Below are positions 51,448 to 60,710 of a stretch of DNA of 64,000 bases, one piece after another. Below the pieces are notes generated by a model. That model did no database searches and was not told the origin of the DNA. It saw only the letters and a program-made list of their open reading frames with translations. The DNA is taken from contig OY970182.1 of assembly GCA_963708095.1 (NCBI GenBank), positions 992,001 to 1,056,000 on the forward strand. The letters run 5' to 3'. Each line of letters opens with the position of its first letter. Position 1 is the stretch's first letter. The position numbers were made by a program, and so were the translations under genes. Origin of the DNA: JAJZVS01 sp963708095 (GTDB lineage Bacteria > Pseudomonadota > Alphaproteobacteria > Acetobacterales > Acetobacteraceae).

Positions 51448-52676
51448 GCCGCCGCACCCGCGGCCATCGGGACCACGCGCGCCGTCTCGGCCGCCGGGCT
51501 GGCACAGAACGCGGCCCACTCGCCCATCAGCCGGCGGCGCTTGTCGAGCGCATCGCCGCGCCTGTATGCGGCTTCGACCTTATCGCGCAACGTGTGCGCC
51601 AACGCGGCCTCGGCAAGCTCACGGGGGTGATCTGTCGCTTCACCGGCCCAATCTCTGAAACTGGAACGGAACCCGTGCGCGGTAAGCTCCCCCCGGCCCA
51701 TCCGGCGCAGCACGGCGGTCAGGGACATATCGGACAGCGGCCGGCCACGCTTGGCGCCGAGGAAGATCAGCGCCTCGGCGCCTGCTTTCGGATCGCGCAG
51801 CAACGCCATGTCGGCCAGGATCGCCAGCGCCGCGCCGGACAGCGGAACGCGATGCGGGACGCCAGCTTTCATGCGAGGCCCCGGGATCGACCAGGTCGCG
51901 CCGGCAAGGTCGATTTCGCCCCACGTCGCGCCGCGCGTCTCGCCCGACCGGGCCGCCGTCAAGATCGTGAATTGCAGCGCCATCGCGCCGATGCCGTCCC
52001 GCTGGCGCAGCGCCTTCATGAAGCCGGGCATCTGCGCCCATGGCAGCGCCGCGTGGTGCTCCACCCGCCGGACCTTGCCGGTGGCGGGCAACAGGTGGTC
52101 GAGATTGTCTTTCCAGGCGGCGGCGTTCTGCCCCTCGCGCCAGCCCAGCGCCTTCGCGTAGGACAACACGCCTTCGATCCGGCCGCGCAATCGGCTCGCG
52201 GTCTCGGGCGTCACCTTCCAGAGGGGTTGCAGCACTGCCAACACGTCGCCCGTGCTGATCGACGCGACGGGCATCTTGCCGAGCTTCGGGATGGCGTGGG
52301 TTTCAAGCGTGGTCCGCACCTGTGCCCGGTGCTTGGGGTTGCGATAGCTGCCCTCGTGCGCGGCAAGCCAAGCCTCGGCCACCTCCGCGAAGGTCCGCGC
52401 CGGCTGCACCGCTTCCACTGCCGCCACGGGCCGCCGGGCGGCGATCGGGTCAACGCCCTGTGCCAGCGTCTTGCGCGCCGCAGCGGCGGCTTCACGGGCC
52501 GCTGCCAGGCTCACGGCGGGGAAGCTGCCCAAGCCCTGCCAGTGCGTCTTGCCGCCGCGCTTGTAGCGGAACAACCACGCCCTGCTTCCGCCCGCCACCT
52601 GTAGGTATAGACCGGCCCCATCGCCGTGCGTTCCGGGAGGCAACGACTTGACCTTGACCGCGTTCAAGTTGGGCAT
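51444..52676 (-). CDS. int: P4-family tyrosine integrase
   Basis: The 410-aa protein has the DUF4102 arm-binding N-terminus (LPPGTHGDGAGLYLQVAGGS), a SAM-like core-binding domain at about residues 100-200, and catalytic residues Arg in TAARSGETRGATW, HGFRSSFRDW (HxxR) and the nucleophile Tyr in DKVEAAYRRGD. It integrates the element at tRNA-Ser. The gene ends face into the element, and its start lies 164 bp from attR. Confidence 0.95.
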   Translation of the reverse strand: MPNLNAVKVKSLPPGTHGDGAGLYLQVAGGSRAWLFRYKRGGKTHWQGLGSFPAVSLAAAREAAAAARKTLAQGVDPIAARRPVAAVEAVQPARTFAEVAEAWLAAHEGSYRNPKHRAQVRTTLETHAIPKLGKMPVASISTGDVLAVLQPLWKVTPETASRLRGRIEGVLSYAKALGWREGQNAAAWKDNLDHLLPATGKVRRVEHHAALPWAQMPGFMKALRQRDGIGAMALQFTILTAARSGETRGATWGEIDLAGATWSIPGPRMKAGVPHRVPLSGAALAILADMALLRDPKAGAEALIFLGAKRGRPLSDMSLTAVLRRMGRGELTAHGFRSSFRDWAGEATDHPRELAEAALAHTLRDKVEAAYRRGDALDKRRRLMGEWAAFCASPAAETARVVPMAAGAAA

Positions 52677-52839
52677 CTGGTTCCTCCGCCATAGAGTGCT
52701 TCCTACACCCCTACCTACACCTATCGCGGCGATGGGGGGAACCATGAAAAACCAACTATGGGCGGAAGTTACTGAAAACGCTTATATCTGGCGCTGGCGG
52801 CAACCGGGGAAAACCGGCTATTTGCGGTAATTCGACGGT

Positions 52840-52853
52840 CACCCTCTCCGCCA
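52840..52853 (+). repeat. attR
   Basis: This is a second copy of CACCCTCTCCGCCA. The preceding TTCGA matches the T loop of the tRNA, so about 19 of 23 bases fit the tRNA 3' end. Confidence 0.88.
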
Positions 52854-53433
52854 TAATGCCTTGAAATTGCACGGTTTTTTGCTCTCTCTGGTCCGGTCCC
52901 CGAATTGATGCCCTATTCCGGGCCGAGCTCAGCTTCCGGCCCCCGGCGGCTCCCGCGACCGCGGGCGAGGATGGGCCGCGGCTCGGCGATTCGATCTAGG
53001 GCGCCAGGTGGAGAAGCGAAAACAGGTGGGCGACGGGAGCGATCGCGGCCTCTATCCTGGCTTCGGCATAATGTAGGTCCTGCACAAACTGCTGCGGATT
53101 CGTGATCGTCAGATTAATGACGCTGGCGCCTGTGATCTTGGCCGCCCACATCCCAATGCGGTTCATCCATCCCGCAACACGCTTGAGAGCACGATAAGCG
53201 AGGCGAATCGATGCAAGGCGTGGCTGGTCTGATGTTAGCTCCGCGTGCAGCACGTCACGGGCGACCGTCGCCTCTGTGGTAACTTCATCAACCGAGGGCA
53301 ACGCCTCGATCCATTCCGGCGGATGATTACCGCCCAGGCCGTGGCGGTCGGCTGTAGGGGAGCTTTGTCGTAGTTGGTCGATCAATCGAAGCGCAGCTTC
53401 GGCATCCCGAATATTTTGAGGAAGGTCTATTAG

Positions 53434-54945
53434 TCTTACTGTGTCATAAGACCATCCTGCGTGTGGCCTGCTGGCAACATGGGCAGCGCGGCAGGGTTCT
53501 TGCGATGGCGCGCGCTATCGCGATCCGGACAGATGTGATTGAGGTCGGGACATGACGTTCAGGTCTGATGGGTGGATCCGCGGGGTCGATAACCGTCGGG
53601 AAGGCGATGTTCTTGGATGAGAACGGTGTTGCATGGTCCTGAGGGGGGAATCGCTCGCCTTTCGGAGATCAGGAATCCGTAGGCAGCGATGCACAGCGTG
53701 GCGTGATGGTGAAAGCCACGCCACCCTCGCCCCTCGTAATGGCCGAGCCCAAGTTCCTGCTTGAGGTCCTGGTAGTCCCGCTCGATCCGCCAGCGCAGCT
53801 TGGTAGCGTTCGCCAGTGCTCGCCGGCTGATGTTTTCTGGCAGTGTGGACAGAAAGTATTTCGTCGGCTCGGGTTCGCCCGCCGGCCATTCGATCAGGCA
53901 CCATTCCTCGGGGCGCGGTGAGGAACGGTGATAATCGCGATGCGCGGGACGCACACGCACCGCCGCGAAGCGCGAAGCGAGTTTGGTGTTGGTCCCTTCG
54001 CGCCAGGTGACCCGCCGCCACGCCTTTTTGGGAAGATCGAGCGCCAGTTGCCTGGCCGAGATCGGCTGATGCGCTCCGTCACGACGGATCGCGGACGTCG
54101 GACGACCGCGCCCGCTCCATGGCTTCGGTGGCAGCGGTTCCACCCCGGGCGGCCACAGGCTGGTGGAGGATTGGATGCCGACGGCATAGGCAAGGCCGAT
54201 CCCGGTGATGCCATCGCGGAAGTCGGTGTCGTTGCCGTATCCCGCGTCGGCCAACACGACCGCGGCGTCGATTCCGGCCGCGCGGGCAGCACGAAGCTGG
54301 TCCAGCGCGATCTGCGGCTTGGTCTGGAAGACAACATCATCGGGTACGCCTGCCGCGGCGCGCCGGTCAGGGTCATCCGCCCATTCCTGCGGCAGATACA
54401 GACGATAGGCGATCGGCAGGCTGGCGTGATCGTTGGCGGCCGACAGGCTCACCGCGACCTGGCAGTTGTCCTGCTTGCCGAGCTGTCCGCAGTACTGCCG
54501 CGCCACCCCGACCGAGTGCTTACCCTTCTTCGGCATGCCGGTGTCGTCGATGATGAGCGCCCGGATCGGACCGCGTGGCTCGATGATCGGCAGGACGCGG
54601 GCACGCACCGCCTCGAGCACCGCATCGTCGGACCAATCGGACTTCGCCACGAAGTGATGCAGCGACTGATGCGCCGCCTGCACGCGCCCCGGTTCCACCC
54701 GGGCGGCCATCGGCTCGACGCTCTTGCGATCGCCGGGCAGCAGCAGTCCGGCGCAATACGATCGGAACGGCGCCGCGCGATCGGCGTGACCCAGCGCCGA
54801 CGTAATCGCCTCGACATAGGCCGCGAACCGTGATTCGCTGCCGTCAACGCCCGATTCGAGACCCACGACCCGCCTCCACGAGTGAGAATCTCCATCCCTG
54901 GCAAACTCACGCCGAATCGGTCAAGAGGTTTATGACACAGTAAGA
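53434..54945. mobile_element. IS701-family insertion sequence (1512 bp)
   Basis: The terminal inverted repeats start TCTTACTGTGTCATAA and are identical at both ends over 16 bp. The flanking 4-bp duplication TTAG (53430-53433 and 54946-54949) fits the YTAR target of the IS701 family. One intact transposase gene fills the element. Confidence 0.93.
53559..54866 (-). CDS. IS701-family DDE transposase
   Basis: The 435-aa protein has the first Asp in ALIIDDTGMPKKGKHSVGVA, the second in AAVVLADAGYGND, and the Glu in LRWRIERDYQDLKQELGLGH. It appears intact and full length for IS701. It is encoded on the minus strand of the element. Confidence 0.93.
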   Translation of the reverse strand: MGLESGVDGSESRFAAYVEAITSALGHADRAAPFRSYCAGLLLPGDRKSVEPMAARVEPGRVQAAHQSLHHFVAKSDWSDDAVLEAVRARVLPIIEPRGPIRALIIDDTGMPKKGKHSVGVARQYCGQLGKQDNCQVAVSLSAANDHASLPIAYRLYLPQEWADDPDRRAAAGVPDDVVFQTKPQIALDQLRAARAAGIDAAVVLADAGYGNDTDFRDGITGIGLAYAVGIQSSTSLWPPGVEPLPPKPWSGRGRPTSAIRRDGAHQPISARQLALDLPKKAWRRVTWREGTNTKLASRFAAVRVRPAHRDYHRSSPRPEEWCLIEWPAGEPEPTKYFLSTLPENISRRALANATKLRWRIERDYQDLKQELGLGHYEGRGWRGFHHHATLCIAAYGFLISERRAIPPSGPCNTVLIQEHRLPDGYRPRGSTHQT

Positions 54946-55387
54946 TTAGGAGCCGTATGACCTCCTGTCGGTCAGCTTCCCACGCCGGTGGAAACGAGAA
55001 GACCGCTGCCCTCAACGTTCCGCTGGCGCTGGATTTCGCCGAGGAAAGACCAGACAGACCGCCGATCGTTGCTTCGTTTACCTGATTGGCCACCACCGCT
55101 GCGCCGAGGGCGCCAAACACCGCGGACATTTTCGCATCAACGAAGATGAGCTTCTTTGCGGGAGGCATCTCAGCCGATCCATGACCAACCGAAGCGTCCT
55201 GCGCGCCTGCGTCTGCCGCGGAACTTACTGCCGCCGCCCAGTGGGGGCCGATAGCACTCGGCGGCGTGATACGCTCGCCCTCAAGGCCCGTTACCAGAGT
55301 GTTCGCTGTGGCCGCCACCTGGCGGGGTTGAGCGGGAACCGCTCGCGGGACAACGGCCATCGGTGGGCGACGGGACAGTGGCTTCAC

Positions 55388-55704
55388 CGTAGCAAGGAGT
55401 TAAGCTCTTGTGGACTTGATGTCCACGGCATTGGCCCTGGTGAATTACGCCCGGGCGCTGACGCGCCACCGGCGGATTGCGTCGGAGACCACGTTCCATG
55501 GCATGACTTTGTCCAACGGGCCGGCTCTGTCGAACCTGCGCGAGATGGTTGCCGGGCCCCCTACAGCGTCCGGTAGGCGTCTGCAGCGCCGCCGCTGGCG
55601 GCTTGCAGGCATGGTGCGCCATCGCCGGCCGCACCGCGTATTGCGTCGCGCTCTAAGCTTGCGAAGGTTGGCTGTGACTGCCCAGCGAACCGGCGGGCGG
55701 ATAG
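55388..55704. other. Intergenic region without a supported gene
   Basis: Frames are open on both strands, but the products are Arg-rich shadows with no motif. It presumably contains the promoter of the interrupted gene. Confidence 0.45.
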
Positions 55705-56067
55705 TCACGCCTCCCGGGAAGAGTGCCTGGAACTATCGATCGGGCGGGTCATCCCTTCAGGGATGACCCAACCCCTGCCCGGGTCCTGGCCGACATACTC
55801 GACGTCCGACCACCAAAATGCGACCCAACCCGTGGAAGGCCGAGCGCTTTCTCGGATGAAGGAAGCCCACTCGTATAAGCGCACGCAGCCGAACTGCTTT
55901 TGCTTTGAGAGTGCATCCGCCAGTTCTTGCGCGGCAGCCCGAGAATGGCTGAAGCGAGTTACCGCCCACTCTTCGCTATCATACGATCCCGCTGCCTCAA
56001 CGCAGTATTCGGCCCTGCCGTCGTCTTCAAGCAGCAACTCCTGGATATCGGGAAATAACGGGTCCAT
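55705..56067 (-). CDS. Hypothetical cytoplasmic protein
   Basis: The 120-aa acidic protein has FSHSRAAAQELADALSKQKQ and a Trp-rich VAFWWSDVEYVGQDPG. GAGG lies 5 nt before the ATG. No family recognised. Confidence 0.6.
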   Translation of the reverse strand: MDPLFPDIQELLLEDDGRAEYCVEAAGSYDSEEWAVTRFSHSRAAAQELADALSKQKQFGCVRLYEWASFIRESARPSTGWVAFWWSDVEYVGQDPGRGWVIPEGMTRPIDSSRHSSREA

Positions 56068-56185
56068 CACATCCTCGAATAATCCGGTCTGCTTGCAGCG
56101 CTAAACCGCTGTCAGCCGACCGGCAAGGGCACTGTCTGAGGCTGTTCAACGCTACGGCGGCCACCCCGCCATCCGTGGCCGCTCC

Positions 56186-57026
56186 GGTTCTGTTGCAAAC
56201 GCCGGAGCTGGCCGCGTGAGTCCGGGGGGCGGGTGCTGTCAGGCGGCGATCTCGAACAGGCTGGCAACGAAGGCGGTCTGTGCCCGCATGTCGTGACCGT
56301 CGGTGGTGTGAACCTGCCCCTTCCTGATCATTGCCATCGCCTCGTAGCCGGACAACGTTCGCCTGGCGGTTGGTAAGTTCCCGAAGCCGAGCCCTGGCCG
56401 CGCCAGCCGTTTGGTCCGCCGGTGGTCCTGTTCAACGATGTTGTTCAGGTACTTGCACTGGCGCAGCCGGGAGAAGCGCCACAGCTCGCCCCTCCGCTTC
56501 AGCTCCGTCACCGCCCCCGGATAGGCCGGGTTCTTGTCTCCCGTGATCGTGCGAGGATTGACGGTGTGTGGCTGCGCCAGCGCCTTGCGAAAGAACCGCT
56601 TGGCAGCCGTCCGTCCCGTCGGGCCGAGAGCAGGAAGTCGACCGTCAGGCCGAGGCTGTCCACCGCCCGATACAGATAGGTCCAGACGCCTTTGACCTTG
56701 ATACAGGTCTCGTCCACCCGCCAGGAGCCGGTACAGAGCCGCAGATGCCGGCGGACCCGCTGCTCCAGCGTTGCCGCATAGGCCGGCACCCAGCGGAACA
56801 AGGGCGTGTGGTCGACCACGATGCCTCGATCCGATAGCATCGCGGCCAGATCGCGGTCGCTGATCGGGAAGGCCAGATACCAGCGCAGCGCCCACAGGAT
56901 CACCTCGCCTGTGAAGGGCCGCCCTTTGAACACCCCGTCCTGACCCGTCACCATCGCGCTGCCCACGGTTCTCTGTCTCAACCCACCCGCCCCAACCACG
57001 CCCGCACCAGCGTTTGCAACAGAACC
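56186..57026. mobile_element. IS6-family insertion sequence (841 bp)
   Basis: The terminal inverted repeats GGTTCTGTTGCAAACGC (56186-56202) and its complement (57010-57026) are the IS6/IS26-type ends. No 8-bp target duplication is visible, suggesting later rearrangement. The right flank continues directly as the GC-rich repeat at 57027. Confidence 0.92.
56239..56954 (-). pseudogene. Frameshifted IS6-family transposase
   Basis: The first frame gives FKGRPFTGEVILWALRWYLA, then SWRVDETCIKVKG (first Asp) and DSLGLTVDFLLSARRD. The continuation AAKRFFRKALAQPHTVNPRT and CKYLNNIVEQDHRRTKRL (Glu) lies in another frame. One base is missing near 56612. The element cannot move by itself. Confidence 0.88.
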
Positions 57027-57100
57027 GTTCCGTGCGTGTGGGGGGTGTCCCGGGTTGGGAGGGGGCGTGCGCCGGTCGGGGCCTCGCGCCTCGCGCCGTG
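57027..57100. repeat. Half copy of the GC-rich repeat
   Basis: GTTCCGTGCGTGTGGGGGGT with GTCCCGGGTTGGGAGGGG matches one inner arm of the 27835-28172 element. It starts exactly at the right end of the IS6 element, so the IS probably inserted into, or deleted up to, a repeat copy. Confidence 0.6.
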
Positions 57101-57137
57101 TCGTGTAAGCTTGCCGCGTGATGGGGGGAGATGGCGC

Positions 57138-57944
57138 ATGCTGGACATGGGCGGCAAGGTGGCGATCGTGACGGGGGCGGGCTCGGTTGGGCCCGGCTGG
57201 GGCAATGGCAAGGCGACGGCGACGTTGCTGGCGCGGCAGGGGGCTTCGGTATTCCTGGTCGACATTGCTGCGGCGGCGGCCGAGGAGACGCATGGGATCA
57301 TTGCCGGCGAGGGCGGCACGAGCGCGGTGCACCAGGCGGACATGCTGGTTGCCGACCAGGTGGCGGCGATGGTGCGGGCGTGCCTTGATCGTTTCGGGCG
57401 CATCGACGTGCTGGTGAACAACGTCGGCGGCTCCGCCCCTGGCGATGCGGTGAGCATGAGCGAGGAGGTCTGGGACCGGCAGATCGACGTCAACCTCAAG
57501 ACCGTGTTCCTGGGCTGCAAGTATGTTCTTCCGGTGATGGAACGGCAGGGCAAGGGGGCGGTGGTGAACGTCTCCTCGGTGGCGGGGTTGCGCAACGACG
57601 GGCATGGTGGGCGCACGCATGTGGGCTACAGCGCGTCGAAGGCGGCGGTGATCCAGTTCTCGCGCTCGACGGCAGGGGCGTTCGTGGCCAAGGGGATCAG
57701 GGTCAACACCGTGGTGCCGGGGCTGATGCACACGCCGCTGGTGGAAAGCCGGCTGGCGAAGACGGTGGCCGGCGGCGATGCGGCGGCGCTGATCGCGAGC
57801 CGCAACGCGCGCTGCCCGATGGGCCACATGGGCACCGGCTGGGACGTGGCGAACGCGGTGCTGTTCCTCGCCTCCGACGAGGCGGGCTACATCACCGGCA
57901 CCGAAATCGTGGTGGACGGCGGCCTGATCCTGGCCTCGCCGTGA
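57138..57944 (+). CDS. Short-chain dehydrogenase/reductase
   Basis: The 268-aa SDR has the cofactor loop VTGAGSVGPGWGNGKATA, NNVGG, and the catalytic Ser in VVNVSSVAGLRNDG with YSASK (Tyr/Lys). The glycine motif has an insertion compared with the usual TGxxxGIG. The C-terminal GTEIVVDGGL is standard. GGGAG lies before the ATG. It is followed closely by a carboxymuconolactone-decarboxylase-like gene, suggesting a catabolic pair. Confidence 0.92.
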   Translation: MLDMGGKVAIVTGAGSVGPGWGNGKATATLLARQGASVFLVDIAAAAAEETHGIIAGEGGTSAVHQADMLVADQVAAMVRACLDRFGRIDVLVNNVGGSAPGDAVSMSEEVWDRQIDVNLKTVFLGCKYVLPVMERQGKGAVVNVSSVAGLRNDGHGGRTHVGYSASKAAVIQFSRSTAGAFVAKGIRVNTVVPGLMHTPLVESRLAKTVAGGDAAALIASRNARCPMGHMGTGWDVANAVLFLASDEAGYITGTEIVVDGGLILASP

Positions 57945-57964
57945 CGACAACAGGAGGAAACGAG

Positions 57965-58531
57965 ATGGCCGAACCGAGGTTCACCGAACTCACGCACGCA
58001 ACCATGACGCAAGAGCAGCGCCGGGTTGCCGAGGCGATCCAGTCCGGCCCGCGCGGCGCCGGGTTGCGCGGGCCGTTCAACGCGCTGCTGCGAGCGCCCG
58101 AACTGGCCGACCTGGTGCAGCGGGTGGGCGCCTATGTGCGCTTCGCGAGCTCGCTGCCGGCGCAGCTCAACGAGCTGGCGATCATCATCGCCGGGCGGCA
58201 CTGGACCGCGCAGTACGAATTCTACGCCCATCGCAAGCTGGCGCTGGCCGCCGGGCTCGCGCCCGCGATCGCCGACGCAGTGGCCGACGGGCGGCGGCCG
58301 GAGGGCATGAGCGGCGACGAAGCGGCGGTATATGATTTCGCCTCAGAACTGGTTGGCACCGGCCAGGTGTCGGATGCGCACTACGCGGCGGTGCTGGAGC
58401 GGTGGGGCGAGCGGAGCGTGATCGATCTGGTCGGCGCGGTCGGCTACTACAGCATGGTTTCGATGGTTCTGAACACCGCGCGGGTGCCGTTGCCGGCGGG
58501 AGAGGCGCCACCGCTGAAACCGTTGCGCTGA
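57965..58531 (+). CDS. Carboxymuconolactone decarboxylase/AhpD-like protein
   Basis: The 188-aa all-helical protein has LPAQLNELAIIIAGRHWTAQ and EFYAHRKLALAAGLAP, as in CMD-family proteins. The AhpD-type CxxC is absent, so peroxidase activity is unlikely. A CAGGAGG 9 nt before the ATG fixes the start; the earlier GTG overlapping the SDR stop is less likely. Confidence 0.87.
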   Translation: MAEPRFTELTHATMTQEQRRVAEAIQSGPRGAGLRGPFNALLRAPELADLVQRVGAYVRFASSLPAQLNELAIIIAGRHWTAQYEFYAHRKLALAAGLAPAIADAVADGRRPEGMSGDEAAVYDFASELVGTGQVSDAHYAAVLERWGERSVIDLVGAVGYYSMVSMVLNTARVPLPAGEAPPLKPLR

Positions 58532-58600
58532 CGGGCGGGCGCGATTAACCGCCTGTAAATGCCCAGGCGCTAGCACGACCGCTTCCGTCAGGAGGGGTCG

Positions 58601-60637
58601 ATGCGGGTCCGTACGCTGTTTCTGGTTGCCCTGGTCGCGATCGCGTTGCCGGGTGCCTTCGCGGCGATCTGGACCGCCGGCAATGCCTGGTCGTCGTGGT
58701 CGGATGCGCGCCGGGCGACGACGCTCACGCAGGCGCTCACGCTCTCGATGCGCGCAAGCGTCACGACGGCGGTGGAACGGGGGGATCTCGTGGCACTGGC
58801 GGGCGGTGCCGGCAATGCCTCCGACCCCGAGCAGTTGGTGGCGGCGGCACGCGACCGGGCCGCCGCCCGGCACGCGATCGCTGCGGTCGGCCTGCAGACC
58901 GGCGCCTTCGACCGCGACAACGCGGCGGTGGCCGCGCTGGTGGACAAGATGCGCGCGGCGGATGGTGCGCCGACGCCCGCCCTGATGCGCGCCGCGACCG
59001 ACCTGCCGACGGCGCTCATGGCGGCGCTGGCGCAGACCGACGTGGACCTGCAGCGCCGGCTGATGCGGCTCGATCCGGCGATTGGTGCCGACACGGCCCT
59101 GGCCGGGCAGATCATGGACCTGCGCAATATCGCCGGGCTGCGCAGCAACCTGGAACTCGCCTGGCTGTCCGGGCGCCCGGCGGATGCCGTCTGGATCGCA
59201 CGTCTGCAAGGCATTGACGGCGCGATCTCCAGCATGTGGACCGGGGTCCGGCGCACCGCCGCCACCCTGGCGCCCGACCCCGCGCTCGCGCACGCCCTGA
59301 CGGCCACGCAGGACGGTTTTTTCCGCACTGCGGACCCTATGTACCACATGCTGCTCGTGCGCATGGGCACGAACGATCGGAGCGGGCAATCGCCCGTCGC
59401 CCTCCGCCGCTTCGCGCTACACTGGCTCGCAAGCCTGCTCGCGCCGCGCGACGCCGCGCTGGCTGCGGCGCGGGAGGGGGCCGATCGGCTGCGCAGCGCG
59501 GCGCTGCTGCGCCTCGGTCTCGCCGGCGCCGGGCTGCTGGCAGAATTCGGCCTGGGGCTGGCGGCGGGCATTATTCTCTGGCGGCGGGTGATCGCGGCAC
59601 TGGGGCGCCTTACCGGCACGCTCGGCCGCCTGGCGGCAGGCGAGCTCGAAACCACGGTGCCGGATCGCGATCGCACCGATGAGATCGGCGCGATCGCCGA
59701 CGCGGTGGAGACCTTGCGGACCGGTGCGCTGGAGGGGCGGCGCCTGGCCGCTGCGGCAGCGGCCGGGCAGGAAGCGAAGCTCGCCGAAGCCGCGCGCCTC
59801 GCCACCTTGATGGCCGGATTCGAGCACGGCGCGGGCGAGGCGGTGGCCGGCGTTGCCGGTGCCGCGGGCGCATTGAAGCAGACCGCAGACGCGTTGAACG
59901 AGGTGGCTCACGGCGCGCGGGGCGAAGCCGGGGTGATCGCCGAGAGCGCCGCCGGCGCCTCCGCCGGGGTCGGTCAGCTCGCCGCCGCGACCGAGGAACT
60001 GTCCGCCTCGATCCGCGAAATCTCCGCGCGCATGACCGAGGCCGCGGCGGCGGTGGACCGCGCGTCGACGGACGCCAACGGCTCGGCCGAGCGGGTCGGC
60101 GTGCTGGCGCAGACCGCCGCCGGGATCGGCGAGGTGGTCCGCCTGATCGAGGATATTGCCGGACAGACCAACCTGCTGGCGCTGAACGCCACGATCGAGG
60201 CGGCGCGCGCGGGCGATGCCGGCAAGGGCTTCGCGGTGGTCGCCGGGGAAGTGAAAAGCCTCGCCAACCAGACCGCCCAGGCGACCGGCAAGATCGCCGC
60301 CCAGATCGCCACCATCCAGGCGCAGACGACGGAGTCCGTCAACGCGATCGCCAAGGTGGCGCAGACGATCGGCGCGCTGACCGTGATCGCGACCAACGTC
60401 GCGAGCGCGGTGGAGGAGCAGCGCGCCGCCACCGACGAGATCGCCCGCAGCGTGCAGCAGGCCGCGCAGGGTACCGGCACCGTCTCCAGCGGGATCGCCG
60501 GGCTGCGCCAGCGGACGGAGGAAACCTCGGTCGCCGCGGACCGCATCCGCGGGGTGGCAAGCGATCTCGACAGCCGGCTCGGGTTGTTGCACGGCAGCAT
60601 CGACACCCTGCTCGCAGGCATGCGCCACGCGGCGTAG
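58601..60637 (+). CDS. Methyl-accepting chemotaxis protein, copy 1
   Basis: The 678-aa receptor has TM1 at about 5-25, a periplasmic ligand-binding domain at about 30-300 that is helical and Ala-rich, and TM2 at about 302-326. HAMP follows at about 327-380, then the signalling domain with the hairpin tip EDIAGQTNLLALNATIEAAR. The C-terminus lacks an NWETF-type tether. The ligand is unknown. AGGAGGGG precedes the ATG. Its paralogue follows 73 nt downstream. Confidence 0.93.
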   Translation: MRVRTLFLVALVAIALPGAFAAIWTAGNAWSSWSDARRATTLTQALTLSMRASVTTAVERGDLVALAGGAGNASDPEQLVAAARDRAAARHAIAAVGLQTGAFDRDNAAVAALVDKMRAADGAPTPALMRAATDLPTALMAALAQTDVDLQRRLMRLDPAIGADTALAGQIMDLRNIAGLRSNLELAWLSGRPADAVWIARLQGIDGAISSMWTGVRRTAATLAPDPALAHALTATQDGFFRTADPMYHMLLVRMGTNDRSGQSPVALRRFALHWLASLLAPRDAALAAAREGADRLRSAALLRLGLAGAGLLAEFGLGLAAGIILWRRVIAALGRLTGTLGRLAAGELETTVPDRDRTDEIGAIADAVETLRTGALEGRRLAAAAAAGQEAKLAEAARLATLMAGFEHGAGEAVAGVAGAAGALKQTADALNEVAHGARGEAGVIAESAAGASAGVGQLAAATEELSASIREISARMTEAAAAVDRASTDANGSAERVGVLAQTAAGIGEVVRLIEDIAGQTNLLALNATIEAARAGDAGKGFAVVAGEVKSLANQTAQATGKIAAQIATIQAQTTESVNAIAKVAQTIGALTVIATNVASAVEEQRAATDEIARSVQQAAQGTGTVSSGIAGLRQRTEETSVAADRIRGVASDLDSRLGLLHGSIDTLLAGMRHAA

Positions 60638-60710
60638 CCGGCGGGGGGCGGCGGTTAACCCGCTGTCAATTCCGCCCCGATAAGACCAGGGGATTCACCA
60701 GGAGGGTTCG

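Larger units (their letters stand above)
52996..55387 (-). pseudogene. Hypothetical gene split by an IS701-type element
   Basis: The 5' part (55387 down to 54946, GTG start) includes LIFVDAKMSAVFGALGAAVV and ends RQEVIRLL. The 3' part (53433 down to 52996) begins IDLPQNIRDAEAALRLIDQL and ends HLFSLLHLAP. Removing the IS and one TTAG copy rejoins the frame exactly, giving a protein of about 292 aa. It is predicted helical in its second half. I recognise no family. Confidence 0.85.

Noticed and set aside
42909..52676. Anti-phage defence system among the island genes
   Set aside because: Apart from the toxin-antitoxin pair, no recognised defence domain (nuclease, TIR, NTPase effector, reverse transcriptase) could be seen; the small proteins stay unassigned.
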